Shown: positions 32,926 to 44,450 of the stretch, in pieces
Layout of the letters: each line of letters begins with the position of its first letter
Position numbering within the stretch: position 1 is the first letter of the stretch
Source: Podospora bellae-mahoneyi
Taxonomy: Eukaryota; Ascomycota; Sordariomycetes; Sordariales; Podosporaceae
DNA: 64,000 nt
Direction: 5' to 3'
Assembly (NCBI RefSeq): GCF_035222275.1
Contig: NC_085886.1
Coordinates: 1,178,001-1,242,000 of the forward strand
The notes under the pieces: model-generated
Seen by the model: the letters and a program-made list of their open reading frames with translations, nothing else
Databases searched by the model: none
Told to the model about the DNA's origin: nothing
Program-made: the position numbers and the translations under genes

Positions 32926-35900
32926 TTACTGCCTCCTCGAACTCCTATGACTCAAAGTCTTCATCAACCCTCCTCCCCCTTCCCCATCCTCCCCCCCGTC
33001 CTCTAGCACCATCGCCCCCCCTTGATCCCTCACAACAACAACACTCTGCTCCCTTTGCCCCCCACCACTCCCCTCCTTCAACTTATGCCTAATCGCACTC
33101 AACTTATCCCTAAACCCCATATGCCCCCCCGTCCTCTTCCTTTCCGGACTCCCACCACCCCCGCCGCTATTCATCACCTCCTCCATCCCCATCCCACCAA
33201 CCCCCGTATTATAATTACTAAAAGCCACCGTATTATTCCCCATCCCCATACCCAACCCCCCACTGCTCCCCGGCCTCTTGGTCTGCTGATATTGCTGCTG
33301 CTGCCCATTACTGCCCCCACCACCGCCAAAAGGCTTCGCCCACCCGCTACTAGCAGGCCTCAGCAAACTCCCAAACCCAGTCTTCCCCCCCTCCTGAGCA
33401 GAAGAAGATGACCCGGAGCTGATCGTCGACTGCGTAGGCTGCGTCATCAAAAAGGTAGGTATAGCACCGGTAGCCTGCGTGTTAGCAACCACATGCCCAC
33501 CAGCTGAGGCTTGCTGCTGCTGCGGCACCGTCGCCGACCGCTGCGAAGAAGCAATGCTTGAACTCCGGCTGGCAGAAGACTTTGGCACAGGAATACTGCT
33601 CGCCGCCGCCGCCGCCCGCCTGATCGACTGTGGTGGCGACCGGGAAAAGTCCACCGGCGAGGCACCAACGCCGTATATACTAGAAGAGTCGTCCCCGCTG
33701 TTCTCTCTCGACTCACCGCCCGCTATCGAGCTGCCGACTGGAGTGGCAAGCAAAACCGAGCTGGTCGCCACCTCCCTCAATTTGGACTGCTGAGCAATGT
33801 TAGGCCGATGTTTCGAGAACTTGTTGCCAATGATGGCACCCGTGTGGCTGATCAGGGCTTTGATCACCCGGCTTTTGAGCGCGAGAGCCAAGTCGAGGTT
33901 GGACCAGGTCTTGTTGCGGTACTCAATCGTTGGCATCCGGAAGACGAAGTCATGCACGTCTTCAAAGTTGCGCTCGCCCTTGCCCTTGTAGGAGACGCAG
34001 AGGACGACAGAGGGCATCTTGATGTAGGCGAAAGTCATGTAGTTGGAGGCGCGGTCGATCATCTTGGTGAGATCGTCTGATCGGGCCTTGGCCTTTTCTT
34101 CATCCGTAGCAGTTGACCGGTGGCGGAGGCCGAAGCGGGAGCTCTTGCGAGAATCGCCCGAGATGGAAATATTGGAGGAGAAGCCTGTGCCGGTCCGGCT
34201 AACACCCGGCCTGGGGGTGCTGCCGCGAAGGGAGTCATACGACCGTTTCTTATTCACAGCCTTGAAGCCGGTCCCCGAGCGGAAGAGTCGGAAGGATGTC
34301 CCCTCGCCAGAGTGGATGCTCAAAGCCTTGTGCTTGGGGGGGTCCTCATCAGGATCCGAAGTCAACGTCGGACGAAGTCTCAGCTCAAGCGAACCAGCCC
34401 GGGTCTCGAACTGTGGAATGTCCGGCTCCTGCTCCCCGGGAACAGTAAGGTGATCCGTAATCTGATTCGCAAGAGACTCGCTGATGGACATGTTATCTCC
34501 CTCATCCTCCTCCTCCCCAGGAATCGACTGCTTGATCATGAAAGGCGACGTGTTCTTCCCCTCAGCGGGGGCATCCCCGTCAATCCCTGGGAAGATATAC
34601 TCAAACAGCTTCTTGCCCACCTCTCGTTCAAGCTGAACCTTGAGCGGAAACAGATTGACCTCAAAGTGATCCATGATGGGAATACCGGCGATAGCCTCCA
34701 GCATATTCCAGTACACCCTTATCATCGGCTTCGTCTCAATGTCCACCACCCCAGCACTCGGCTCAAAGTAGGGCGCAATCATGGCCGGATAGATGGCATC
34801 AGGCAGCAGATTCAATCCAAGTATCCTCCCTACCTGAATCAAATTGATATGCGACCCATCCGAGTTGTCCGTCCGGTCATACTCGACGTCCTTCAACTGC
34901 AGCTCAACAAGCGGCTCATTGTTGTCCCTGATCAACTGCCACACAATCTCCTTGGCCGTGATGCTCCACTTCAACAGCGCGCTGCTGGTTGAGTGATCAA
35001 ACTTCCTCTGGCTCGTCGTGATGGCCTTCATCATAAAGAACAGCTCATCCTCGCACGCGGCCAGATCCCGCTCCAGCACCAACCTATCCTGCCACCCCTT
35101 CTCGTCCATCTGCCTCGAGTGCGTCTGGAAGTGCGTCTTAATGTCCTCCAACTGCCTCACCCTCTCCTGCAGCTTAATCACCATCTCCGGCGCCCCCCTC
35201 AAATCGCTAAAGTCCGACGCCAGCATGATCTTCTCCAGCCTCTCATTCCTCGTCTTCTCCAACGGCTCGCTGTACATCAGCAAGTCCAACACAATGACAT
35301 AGATGGCATAATACTGCGACGAGTTGCACAGCGCGTGCGCCTGAGGGAACTCAACCCAAAGGTTGTCCGTCCTGCTCTCCTGCGCACTGCCGGCCTGGCT
35401 CAGATTGTCCACCGCCGCCGCCTCGCTCGTGTTGACCTCGTCATTGTACTTCAGCCTCAGGGTGTTGTACTTATCATACCTCAGCATGGCCGAAGTCTTT
35501 TGCACCACCCTCTTGAACCCGAACGGGTCCGCCTGGAAGTCAAACATGACCTCCATCGGCACCCACGGCGGCCACGAGCTCCCCGCCGGCGTCCCGTACG
35601 TGTTGCCCGAGTACATTGACACCAGCTGCGTGCTGAACCACTTTTGATGCGTCACAAAGAACTGCGTGCTGTCCATGTTGACCAGGAACCTCCTCTGCAC
35701 CAGACCGCTGACGTTATCCGAGATCCGGCTCTTTTCGAGGACGTCCACCACCTTGAGCTCCATCCCCTTGGCCGTGGTGAGCACGACATGCTTCTTGTTC
35801 TTGTCGCTCTGCAGCTGAATCTGCGGGGCAATCAACCGGACATGGTAAGCATTCTGCGTCGTAAACTCATCCGCAATGCCACCCGACAAGTCCGCCATGG

Positions 35901-38900
35901 CCGGATGCTGCGCGTCGATATTCCCCGTCGACCCCGAGAACTTCTTCCCGTCCCCTAGAATCTTTCGGATCCTATCCTCAATATCCTTTTGAACATCCCG
36001 GTCTTTACCGTTCGCATCCGGTGACTTGCCCGTCCCCGTCGGCGTAGCCGCAGTCTTGGATTTAGTCTGCTCATCCACCAAGTCCAGGATAAACTTGACC
36101 GCCGGCCGGGAGAGGTAGTAAACAAAACCCCTCCGCTGACCGACCTGGTGCATGTACCTCAGAATGATATTCCTCAACGTGTTGTTCCACTTGAGCTGAA
36201 CATTATGCACCACGAACCGGTTCTTAAAGTCACTCGCAAACTCGCCCGTGACCTCAGACTCATCCGAATCATCACCGCGCAAGTAGTCGGGACGGTTGAG
36301 GTCCCCCTCCGTAGCAGTCGACTCCTCATCCTCATCACTGCACGAAGCAGCCCGGGGCGTCATCTCCCTCAACATCCCCTCGAGGAAAACCTTCCTCCCA
36401 TGCAAGACAGCAGTATGCCGACTCAAGATCTCATACTCCGCTCCCAGGTCAGCAGTGGTGGTATCCCCCCTGACCATTTTCAGCTCAATCTCCCCAAGCG
36501 TGCGCCGGTGAATTTCCGCCTGCTGATCAATCTGCTCCAGCCTTCTCCGAATAAGCTGACTCTGCACCCTCCTAGGGTCATCATCATGGCTCATGATGCA
36601 GAAATGCGTCGGCTCCTTCCCAAAATGCGTCGTCCTGTCCGGATCACCATCAATCAGCCCGCCAATGTCAGTCTGCCGGAAATACGTCACCCTCGGCGCA
36701 AACGCAAGCGGCAAGATCTTGGTGTCTGGGTTCAGCTCCGTAGGCAGGATCCAGTCCAGCTCGACAAAGTCGTCCATGTCAATCCACCGCGAATCATTAT
36801 CCGGAATCGTGAACCTCGACACGTCCGCCACATCAGGTTCCTGATCCCCGATATAGCTCGACAGCGAAGCCTTGGTCACCGCATCCGCCGTGGTGCCGCG
36901 AATGCTAGCCGACACAGCCCTCACATCGGCAGACACAAGATCCAGCTGGCCAGCATGTATCCTCATGCCGCTCGTCCTAGACTGGGTGTTCCGCCCGCGA
37001 TCGGGAGTGGTGAACTCCTCCCTTCTCATGTGCAAATCCAGCATCCAGCTGTCAAACCGGACCTTGATACCCGTCGCAGAAACAGAATTCTCCGCGTAGT
37101 CCTCCACATCCTTGTGCTTGTAGATGTGACTGAGGAACAGCGGCGCCAGCAAAACATTGTACTTGATCGTAGCCAGATGCCTTCCAAACTTCTTGCTGTT
37201 CTTCTCTCTTCCAGGCCAGAGAGCACCCTGTCGAATAGGCAGAGAAAGCGGCCCAGAGAAAAGCGACCACCAGGCGAAGAAGTGGGTGAAGAATCTCGGG
37301 GTGAGATGCACCGTATTGTAGCTGCGAGACGGTTCCGTGACAGACCCAGTCCACTCCCGATCAACCGGCGCCCGAACAGCAACAGACAAGTGAATATGCT
37401 GACTGCGGAACCCGCGAAAGGCATCATACGGCACGCCATTCTCCGCCTTGGCGAGATGGGGCGCCTTGAGAATGACATCGTAATGAGGCTTGAACTCGAA
37501 GCTCCTCTCACCATTGACAATAGCCTTTTCAAACACCAGTCCGGCCATCACTTGCACCTTGCCGGACAGTTTCATGACCACTTTTTTGAAAGCCGCGCCG
37601 GATTTGTAGCTGCTGTCACTGGTAAAGCTCTCATCCTCGCCATGCTGCCTCCTCGTTTCACGGACGTGATGGCTGTAATCAGGCACAGCAAGGACATACT
37701 CCCCACTGTCCACCGTCATGAACCGCTTCGGGTCATCATCAGCGTGAATATTCCACCTGACATCCTTCCTCCAGCACATGATGAAGCCCGCGCCGTTCCC
37801 AGTGACCTGGTAAGGATCCCTACTGCCCTTCAGCGCCAGGTGGACATCGCCGCCCTCCCTCCACGCCACCCGAACTCTGGAGTGGAAATTCAGCCGAATC
37901 TTGTCCCAGAACCCGACCTTTTCAGATGGATCAAGCTGCGGCTTCGTCATCGACTCTATCGCCATCATCATGTCCTGAATCGCAGGCTGATACGACGGCC
38001 CCCAGGTGATTCTCGTCGGATTGCTGGTATGGATATCAATCGCCATGTCAGAGAAAGTCTTGACAGGCCCGATGGTCCTGCGGACGTCCACCGCAAAGCT
38101 TCCCTGGTTGGATGCCATTGGATCCAGAGTCCGGCCTGGCACAATCTGGACTTTGATCTTTCTCATCGACTCTGGTCCTCTGTACTCTTCGGCAATGACA
38201 AAGTCCGTCGTCATGGACAGAGCCTGCATTCTCGCGGATTGGGATGACTTGGTCGAGGGAACATGGATAAACGGCAGTGGGTAGTCTCTCAGAGATATCC
38301 TCGCCTCGCCCATCTCGATCCTGACGCTCATCGGGACAAGCAACGCATATTTCATATCCCTTGGCATGCCCTTCCCGACCTTGTGCAAGAAATCAGGCAG
38401 GTCTTTCATCGGGAAAGACGGCTTGTCGAGCATGATGTGCAGATCGCTAAGCAGCGCCGACATCAATGCTGGCCGCTGCGGGACCTCGAGAATCTTTTCG
38501 CTGTCGTTCCAGTCCTCCGGCACCTCGTTGTGGCCCCAGAACGCAGCGTGCAAGTCCTTGGTGGCATTCTTGGACAGCTCATACTGCTGATCAATCCGCT
38601 GCTTCCAGCTTCTGGCGTTATGAATATTGAGCCTCTCTCTCGCTTCATTGATCGAGATCCTGGCATCCCCACTGATCCCCAAACACCCCCCCTCAGGATC
38701 ATACCTCGGCGCCCGTCCCCTAAACCTCCCCTCCCCCCCACCAGACCGTCCCTCATCAGCCCCAATACTCCTACTCCTCGGCCCCCCATCCCCTGACATC
38801 CTCGTCTTCCCCCTCGACGCCGCCGACCTCGTCCTCAACTTGGCGCTCTCCTTCTTCGACTCCTCCTCATGGATCTTCTTCACCTTGACCCTAAACGCCT

Positions 38901-41900
38901 CCTCCCTCGCCTGCCTCTGCATCATCTCCACCTTCCCGGCCCGATAAATCATCCCCAACTTCCACTCAAACGCCCCATCCTCCAGCTCGAAAAGCAACGT
39001 CTTGGTACGGAGCGAAACTTTGGGCACATTCCTCGGCCCTTCCGGTCCCTTATCCAGAATATACTCATTCGTCCCCGTCTTGAACCGATGATGCAGCTGC
39101 TGCACCGACTTGATCGAGTTGACCAAATTGTCCGTAATCTTGTACACCACCAAATCATGCGGCACCGCCACCCTGATTGTCTCCGAGACCACATCAAACA
39201 TCCTCTCATCCTGCACCTGCCCACCCGTAAACTTTTTCCTCGACTCCCGGTAGTCCAACCTCACGTTCTTGACGCTGATGATCCTTGCCCAGACCCTCCT
39301 CATCCTCGGCGCTTCCGCATAGAGCCTTATCAACCTCGCATGCAAAAACGGTGGCGACCAGCGATGTCTCCCCGCCTCCAAGTTACATATCTGGAACATC
39401 ACCTGGGGATCAGAAGGTAAATCCGCCTTGATCTGGATCAGCGTCGCCTTGAAATCAACCGCCACCAACTCTTGAACAAAAGACCTCGCGACCTCCCCAT
39501 CAAGCGACAGCTCCGGAATAGTCCCCCCCGCAGAAGGCGGCGACAAGTGTCCCACAACCAGCCTCTTCACACCCATCTTGGGCGTACTCGGCACCATCAC
39601 CACCCGTGTCGCCGGGCTTGCCCCCCCAGCAGCATTCGTCCTCACAAACGCCTTCCTCAGCACCGCAACCGCCACAGCAACAGCATAATGCCTGTAAAGC
39701 GAGTACTGCAGCAACACCGTCCTAATCTGCGAATGAACATGAAACACCGGCCCCTGGTTGTCACTCAGCGTCGAAAACGCCAGCTCCAACTTGGGAATAT
39801 TCAAAAACGGCTCCACCTCCCACTTGTCCTCTGCCTCAATCATGTAGGCTTCAAACCCCCTCACATGAAGCGATATCCTCCTCCCATCCCCATCATGATG
39901 ATACTTTTTCCTCGGAGACATCGGAATCGTCTTCAAAAGATCAGTCTCGGGCGACATCATCCCCCGACTGCTCGCCCGTCGTCTAGACGGCCTCCTCTGA
40001 AGATTGTCAAGCCTCTGGGCGCGGTATTCGGTCGTCCACGTATCCAGCTGAATCGCCAGACCCCTCGTCTCGTCAGAGATGTCCTTGTCCACACCGGCCA
40101 CCTCGACACTGAAGTCTGAGCAGGACAGCTGAAAGTGCAACAGCCACGCCGGCATCGCCCGCAGGAAATTAGAGTGCCTCGCCGTCTTTGACGAAGCCCT
40201 CTTGTCCGGCTCGACGTCCAGTCGCAACTGTCGTACAATCTGCCTCAGACCGTCCCCAATCTCATCTTTGACCATCTTCAGCGAGAAAGTCTGCAGATTG
40301 CCCGTCGCCACCACCTGTACGTTAGGCGAGGCGCTAAGCTGAATTTTGAGATCAAACGAGTCCGTCTCGAGGAGATCAATCTTTTCGTTTCCGGCCGAGG
40401 TCTGGTAGTAAAGATGGTGAGTTTGTAGCCGCATAGTAGCCGCAAGGCTGTAGTGAAGCTGGTCGACCGTAGAATGGAACGACTCCATGTCCAGTGAAAT
40501 GGACGAGATGGATGATATAATCAGATCAAAATCATCTGGATCAGCGCCTTTGTGCACCGGCGGGAGTGCTATTCTCACTACTGGCTCGTGCATGGAGAAT
40601 TTGATGTTGGCCTTGGGGAGGAGGCGTGAGATGAGCATGTGCCGTGTCTGCGGTTCGGATTTGTGAGCTTTTGGCTTTCGTCGTAGCATAGCTATAAGAA
40701 GAGGGAGGTGTCGAGGATCGAGGTCGACGGATGGTGAGGTGACGACCGAGTTGGCGAATAAAATGTTGGCATTGCGCTGCTCAGCGGTGCCCTCGTGGGT
40801 GAGCTCGACTGTTTTAGAGGGGAGGGTCGTCCGAACGGTGGTGGTGGCCATGGGGATGTACATGATCCTCTCGGGCTTGCCATGTCCATCGTCGAGGCCG
40901 ATGGATACTGACAACGCGGCAGCCAATGCTTCGTGGGCAGTATCTTTTGAGGGAAAATACATCCTATGTGCTGAGGACTTGGGGTCGAGCCGATGGAGGT
41001 CGATGCCCACCTCCTTCATGGATGCGTTTAGAAGCACAGGATTTCCTCCAGGACGGACGTGGTCAATCTTTTTAGTCAAACCAACATAGCTGACAGCAAA
41101 CTGAACCTCCTTGATGCCCCTAAGAATCGAGCTGACAAGCTCCTTCGAGTCGGAAACGGTCTGCATCAGCTCTTGGTTCGTTGTGCTCCCCGGTACATCG
41201 ATCTCCTGCATCACCTGATCGACAATAACGCCCATAGGATCGGATTGGGCAAACTCCTGATTGCATTGGCTCTTGATCTGCTTGAACAGTTTCGCGCTGT
41301 GGCTGACATCGTCATATGGGACATGTAGACGGCCGAGCTTCAGCGAAATGGCGGCGTCGCGGAGACCGTCGAGGGCTTCATATAAATAGCCGTGGATGTT
41401 CAGGGTGGCGCTGTCCAAAACCTCCAACGACTCTCCCCCATTGGCCGTGAAAAGAACACTCCTTAGCGTCACAATCCACTCCGCTTGCTGTTTCTGACGG
41501 CTCCTCTCTGCCTTCCCTTGCAAGAAGAAGCGCGCCCGGTCGACCATCTTCGACCTCGTGTCAACCGCCACGGTAAAACTGCCCACTTGCACGTTGCCCA
41601 CGTCGACAATGTTGACCGAGGAATTGGTCGCAACCACATCCACCATCCGAAGCCAGTTCACCTTGCGGTGCAACAGCTTCAGCTTCTCTTTTATCTTGGT
41701 CAGGCGCTTCCAAGTCTTACTCCTCCCAGCCGACATGGTCTCGCGCCTCGTGATTTTCGGCACCTTCATCGATTCAGCAGCCGGAGGAGTGGAAGCCGCG
41801 CCATTGAGCTTCGTCTTTTCGTTATCGCCATCGCTATCCGAGTCCGAATCCTCGCTGCCTGCTGCCAGCCCCGCAACCTTGTTCCCTTCCAACTCCTTGA

Positions 41901-42165
41901 TATCGACGGTAACGGCGAGTTCGCTAACGACTATGCTGAGCCAGGTGGGCTGGGAAAAGGTCGGTCGGTGGACGTTGAGGCCGAGGCCTCTGATGTCGAT
42001 TCGTATGCCATCGCGCGGGGTGTAGGACAGTCGTCTGAAGGAGAAATAGCCTATGCGCTGGATTGAGAGGCCGGTGATGATTCGTATTACGGCAAATAAA
42101 ACAAAGGTCGAGAGATAGAGAAGGACTAGGATTCCAAACACAAAGGTCGGGTTAAGGAGGGCCAT
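32926..42165 (-). CDS. FMP27: Fmp27/BLTP2-type bridge-like lipid transfer protein
   Basis: An intronless gene of about 3,079 residues. It belongs to the repeating-beta-groove (RBG) proteins that form long hydrophobic channels between ER and plasma membrane or other organelles. The N-terminus MALLNPTFVFGILVLLYLST starts a membrane helix, followed by the chorein-like start (GYFSFRRLSYTPRDGIRIDI). Pfam-named blocks of Fmp27 are visible: a GFWDK segment (KVGFWDKIRLNFHSRVRVAW, about 1410), an SW-type segment (LATIKYNVLLAPLFLSHIYK, about 1670) and a WPPW segment (GSSWPPWVPMEVMFDFQADP, about 2195). The C-terminal 300 residues are low-complexity (Ser, Gln and Gly runs). The frame is open for 101 further codons upstream, to 42468, but the ATG at 42165 directly begins the membrane anchor and is preferred. 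Transport of lipids is family knowledge. Confidence 0.93.
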   Translation of the reverse strand: MALLNPTFVFGILVLLYLSTFVLFAVIRIITGLSIQRIGYFSFRRLSYTPRDGIRIDIRGLGLNVHRPTFSQPTWLSIVVSELAVTVDIKELEGNKVAGLAAGSEDSDSDSDGDNEKTKLNGAASTPPAAESMKVPKITRRETMSAGRSKTWKRLTKIKEKLKLLHRKVNWLRMVDVVATNSSVNIVDVGNVQVGSFTVAVDTRSKMVDRARFFLQGKAERSRQKQQAEWIVTLRSVLFTANGGESLEVLDSATLNIHGYLYEALDGLRDAAISLKLGRLHVPYDDVSHSAKLFKQIKSQCNQEFAQSDPMGVIVDQVMQEIDVPGSTTNQELMQTVSDSKELVSSILRGIKEVQFAVSYVGLTKKIDHVRPGGNPVLLNASMKEVGIDLHRLDPKSSAHRMYFPSKDTAHEALAAALSVSIGLDDGHGKPERIMYIPMATTTVRTTLPSKTVELTHEGTAEQRNANILFANSVVTSPSVDLDPRHLPLLIAMLRRKPKAHKSEPQTRHMLISRLLPKANIKFSMHEPVVRIALPPVHKGADPDDFDLIISSISSISLDMESFHSTVDQLHYSLAATMRLQTHHLYYQTSAGNEKIDLLETDSFDLKIQLSASPNVQVVATGNLQTFSLKMVKDEIGDGLRQIVRQLRLDVEPDKRASSKTARHSNFLRAMPAWLLHFQLSCSDFSVEVAGVDKDISDETRGLAIQLDTWTTEYRAQRLDNLQRRPSRRRASSRGMMSPETDLLKTIPMSPRKKYHHDGDGRRISLHVRGFEAYMIEAEDKWEVEPFLNIPKLELAFSTLSDNQGPVFHVHSQIRTVLLQYSLYRHYAVAVAVAVLRKAFVRTNAAGGASPATRVVMVPSTPKMGVKRLVVGHLSPPSAGGTIPELSLDGEVARSFVQELVAVDFKATLIQIKADLPSDPQVMFQICNLEAGRHRWSPPFLHARLIRLYAEAPRMRRVWARIISVKNVRLDYRESRKKFTGGQVQDERMFDVVSETIRVAVPHDLVVYKITDNLVNSIKSVQQLHHRFKTGTNEYILDKGPEGPRNVPKVSLRTKTLLFELEDGAFEWKLGMIYRAGKVEMMQRQAREEAFRVKVKKIHEEESKKESAKLRTRSAASRGKTRMSGDGGPRSRSIGADEGRSGGGEGRFRGRAPRYDPEGGCLGISGDARISINEARERLNIHNARSWKQRIDQQYELSKNATKDLHAAFWGHNEVPEDWNDSEKILEVPQRPALMSALLSDLHIMLDKPSFPMKDLPDFLHKVGKGMPRDMKYALLVPMSVRIEMGEARISLRDYPLPFIHVPSTKSSQSARMQALSMTTDFVIAEEYRGPESMRKIKVQIVPGRTLDPMASNQGSFAVDVRRTIGPVKTFSDMAIDIHTSNPTRITWGPSYQPAIQDMMMAIESMTKPQLDPSEKVGFWDKIRLNFHSRVRVAWREGGDVHLALKGSRDPYQVTGNGAGFIMCWRKDVRWNIHADDDPKRFMTVDSGEYVLAVPDYSHHVRETRRQHGEDESFTSDSSYKSGAAFKKVVMKLSGKVQVMAGLVFEKAIVNGERSFEFKPHYDVILKAPHLAKAENGVPYDAFRGFRSQHIHLSVAVRAPVDREWTGSVTEPSRSYNTVHLTPRFFTHFFAWWSLFSGPLSLPIRQGALWPGREKNSKKFGRHLATIKYNVLLAPLFLSHIYKHKDVEDYAENSVSATGIKVRFDSWMLDLHMRREEFTTPDRGRNTQSRTSGMRIHAGQLDLVSADVRAVSASIRGTTADAVTKASLSSYIGDQEPDVADVSRFTIPDNDSRWIDMDDFVELDWILPTELNPDTKILPLAFAPRVTYFRQTDIGGLIDGDPDRTTHFGKEPTHFCIMSHDDDPRRVQSQLIRRRLEQIDQQAEIHRRTLGEIELKMVRGDTTTADLGAEYEILSRHTAVLHGRKVFLEGMLREMTPRAASCSDEDEESTATEGDLNRPDYLRGDDSDESEVTGEFASDFKNRFVVHNVQLKWNNTLRNIILRYMHQVGQRRGFVYYLSRPAVKFILDLVDEQTKSKTAATPTGTGKSPDANGKDRDVQKDIEDRIRKILGDGKKFSGSTGNIDAQHPAMADLSGGIADEFTTQNAYHVRLIAPQIQLQSDKNKKHVVLTTAKGMELKVVDVLEKSRISDNVSGLVQRRFLVNMDSTQFFVTHQKWFSTQLVSMYSGNTYGTPAGSSWPPWVPMEVMFDFQADPFGFKRVVQKTSAMLRYDKYNTLRLKYNDEVNTSEAAAVDNLSQAGSAQESRTDNLWVEFPQAHALCNSSQYYAIYVIVLDLLMYSEPLEKTRNERLEKIMLASDFSDLRGAPEMVIKLQERVRQLEDIKTHFQTHSRQMDEKGWQDRLVLERDLAACEDELFFMMKAITTSQRKFDHSTSSALLKWSITAKEIVWQLIRDNNEPLVELQLKDVEYDRTDNSDGSHINLIQVGRILGLNLLPDAIYPAMIAPYFEPSAGVVDIETKPMIRVYWNMLEAIAGIPIMDHFEVNLFPLKVQLEREVGKKLFEYIFPGIDGDAPAEGKNTSPFMIKQSIPGEEEDEGDNMSISESLANQITDHLTVPGEQEPDIPQFETRAGSLELRLRPTLTSDPDEDPPKHKALSIHSGEGTSFRLFRSGTGFKAVNKKRSYDSLRGSTPRPGVSRTGTGFSSNISISGDSRKSSRFGLRHRSTATDEEKAKARSDDLTKMIDRASNYMTFAYIKMPSVVLCVSYKGKGERNFEDVHDFVFRMPTIEYRNKTWSNLDLALALKSRVIKALISHTGAIIGNKFSKHRPNIAQQSKLREVATSSVLLATPVGSSIAGGESRENSGDDSSSIYGVGASPVDFSRSPPQSIRRAAAAASSIPVPKSSASRSSSIASSQRSATVPQQQQASAGGHVVANTQATGAIPTFLMTQPTQSTISSGSSSSAQEGGKTGFGSLLRPASSGWAKPFGGGGGSNGQQQQYQQTKRPGSSGGLGMGMGNNTVAFSNYNTGVGGMGMEEVMNSGGGGGSPERKRTGGHMGFRDKLSAIRHKLKEGSGGGQREQSVVVVRDQGGAMVLEDGGEDGEGGGGLMKTLSHRSSRRQ

Positions 42166-43526
42166 CTCGAGATGGTATGTGCAACGGGGAGGGACTGGTG
42201 GCAGGTGGTGACGTCCATCAGTCGCATACAGTTTTGTGGTATCTTGGGACGTGTAAGTTTCCAAATCCACGGGATCCCCGTCACAGCTTTGAGGGGACAG
42301 CCTATCTACATTCACTCGCGCGACCTGGGGAGCAGTGCCATGGTGTGTGGGATCGTTTCTCGTTTCGTCGAGGTAGGTAAGGTCGGGGATCGGAGGACAG
42401 CTTTGCAGCAGTTGAGGTGCAGTGCCTGGCAGATAGCGGGACGGGAGGTTTCTTGTCAAGAGGTACACGGGATACTACCGATGCTACGCCGTGTGGTTAG
42501 GTACTTGTCATCATGGATGTTGGGTTCAGACTATTTACCAACGCAGTGGCGCAATTAAGGGCGCGGCAGGTAGAAAGTAGTTAAAAAAAAAAGACAACTA
42601 GCACTGGTATCAAAAGTAACAAAAAGGAAGTGCTCCGTGTGGAAAAAAGGGAGGGAAATTGATACAGAGTCGAGGTCCCAATTCCATTCCCCAAATTCCA
42701 CAGGCTCCAGAAGTGGGATGGAGTTGCTGGCCTAGGGCGAAATGAATGATCGCTTTGATAACCAATGCCACCCTGGTCACTTCCCCTGGCCAGGTCACAA
42801 CCCGCCAAAATCCAGTCTTGGCAGGGAGCTTCTGGATGCTTTTCTGCCGGCCACCACCGCCCATGTCCACTGCCAGTCGAGCCAGTCTCCCACAAGATCT
42901 CCAGGCCAAGCTCATTTAGCGCAGGGATCAAGGTGTGGGTGAGTGAGTGAGTGAGAGAAAACGCGGGGTGATGAATTGAATCTTTTTTGTTGAAGCTCTT
43001 GTCGAGGAAGCTTTGTGTGCTGCTGAGGAACCAATTGCAATCTAGACATTCCATGAGCTGCGATAGGGTCCCTGCAGCTTTGAGAAACCTTACAACCGTT
43101 TCTGCCGTGAAGCAAACCATTTGCGGCTGCAGATGGTGGCCCGTTCATTTGATAGGTGAAGCTGCAACAAACGGTGCTTCAAACAAATCAGACAACTGAG
43201 TCGTGAGGTTACAGTTGGCCGTCTTTATCCGAACACAGAGTAGTCTCGCTGCCATCTGATAATCTGATTGTACCTGGCAAAATATATAGATATTATATAC
43301 ACGTATTTACATCTCGTTCACCGCCGCACGGCCCTCCTCTCCAGCCAGTCTGTGACGCACTGGTTCAACCCATCCAAGATCCAAGCGCCAGTCGTTCAAT
43401 TGCTTGGATAGGTGTCATCATGAGCTTTCCATACGATCCGGGCTTTCGTTGCCTCGGATGTTTCGCGCTCTCGGCCAGCTTTTGCACCAGAAGAAACGGG
43501 GATGGGGTTCCATCGATCGCTTAAGA
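42166..43526. promoter_or_regulatory. Spacer with promoter of FMP27
   Basis: This lies between the FMP27 start and the stop of the Tim17-like gene, both on the minus strand. The first 300 bp upstream of FMP27 are in frame and open. A GTGAGTGAGTGAGTGAGAGA microrepeat occurs at about 42937-42957. No gene was recognised. Confidence 0.45.
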
Positions 43527-44450
43527 TTACCATCTCCACCAAGACTGACTCTGACCCTTTTTGTCCGCCTGAATCGGTGTATTATCCGTAGCCTCCTTGA
43601 CTTCCTTTATCAAAGGAACCTGTTCAGTTGGCGGTGGTGTATTCCCCATCTTCTTGCTGTCGGCTTCCCGAAGCTCTCTGATGCGGTCGTCGATGAGGGC
43701 AATGTCAGCCTCTAGTCGAAGCAGTTTCTCCTCCAACAGATTCACATAATCTTGATCTGAAAGTGCTGTAATGGGACTCCAACTCGAGTGCCAGAACGGC
43801 TTGTTCTTTGAAGGATCCTTTTCCGCTTCTTTTTGCTTGGCCTCCCTTCTATTGGCAAAGGCTTGCCCTCCAGCTCCCAGCAGGGAACATACGATGGCTC
43901 CAGGAATAATATTTCGCGGCCCTCCTGTTGGAATGGTCAATATAGAGTTTGTTTTTGAGACCGCTTGGACTTGGACTTACGAATAGATCCTCCGACAACA
44001 CCAGAGACTGCACCGGCAAAAGTACTTCCTTTGAGCTTGTCTCCGGGAGTAATCTTGTCCTCTCCTCCCAGAGCGCTAAAGGCCACCAACCGAGCAGCCC
44101 AGTAGCTTGCACCTAGGGCGAACCATTGACCACCAGCAATCAACGAGAAGAATACCGGTGGTGCACCACGAAGGATACCAGCTGCTCCTCCCATGAACAA
44201 GCCACAGGCACCTGATTACAACATCAGCAATTGTTCTGCTAGTTGCACTAAAAGGGGCTCAACGAGAAAGGCTCATACCAGCCGAGCCGCCCACTTTGAG
44301 GGAGGGGACTACAATATCCATCACCTCTTGCGGGAGGAGTTGTCTTTGCTCTTTTGACGGCATCTGGTCCCTCGGTGGCCTTTGTTCTGGTGAGGATGAA
44401 CTGGGGTTTGTTTTCGATTCGTCGACCTCTGAAAGAGCGATGCGCTTCAT
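43527..44450 (-). CDS. Tim17/22/23-like membrane protein of unknown function
   Basis: Three exons, 44279-44450, 43981-44211 and 43527-43924, encode about 266 residues, with introns of 67 and 56 bp. After a hydrophilic leader (about 45 residues) come glycine-rich helices with small-residue spacing: VGGSAGACGLFMGGAAGILR, GGQWFALGASYWAARLVAFS, GSTFAGAVSGVVGGSIR and NIIPGAIVCSLLGAGGQAF. This GxxxG-rich, four-helix layout resembles Tim17/22/23-type proteins. A C-terminal coiled-coil-like segment (NLLEEKLLRLEADIALIDDR, near residues 207-230) follows. Mitochondrial inner membrane location is inference. I recognise the type as conserved in filamentous fungi but cannot name a function. It is divergent from eIF4B, 567 bp away. 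Confidence 0.75.

Noticed and set aside
36148-38247. 699-codon plus-strand frame
   Set aside because: It lies antisense to FMP27, has no domain, and its composition is explained by codon bias of the real gene.
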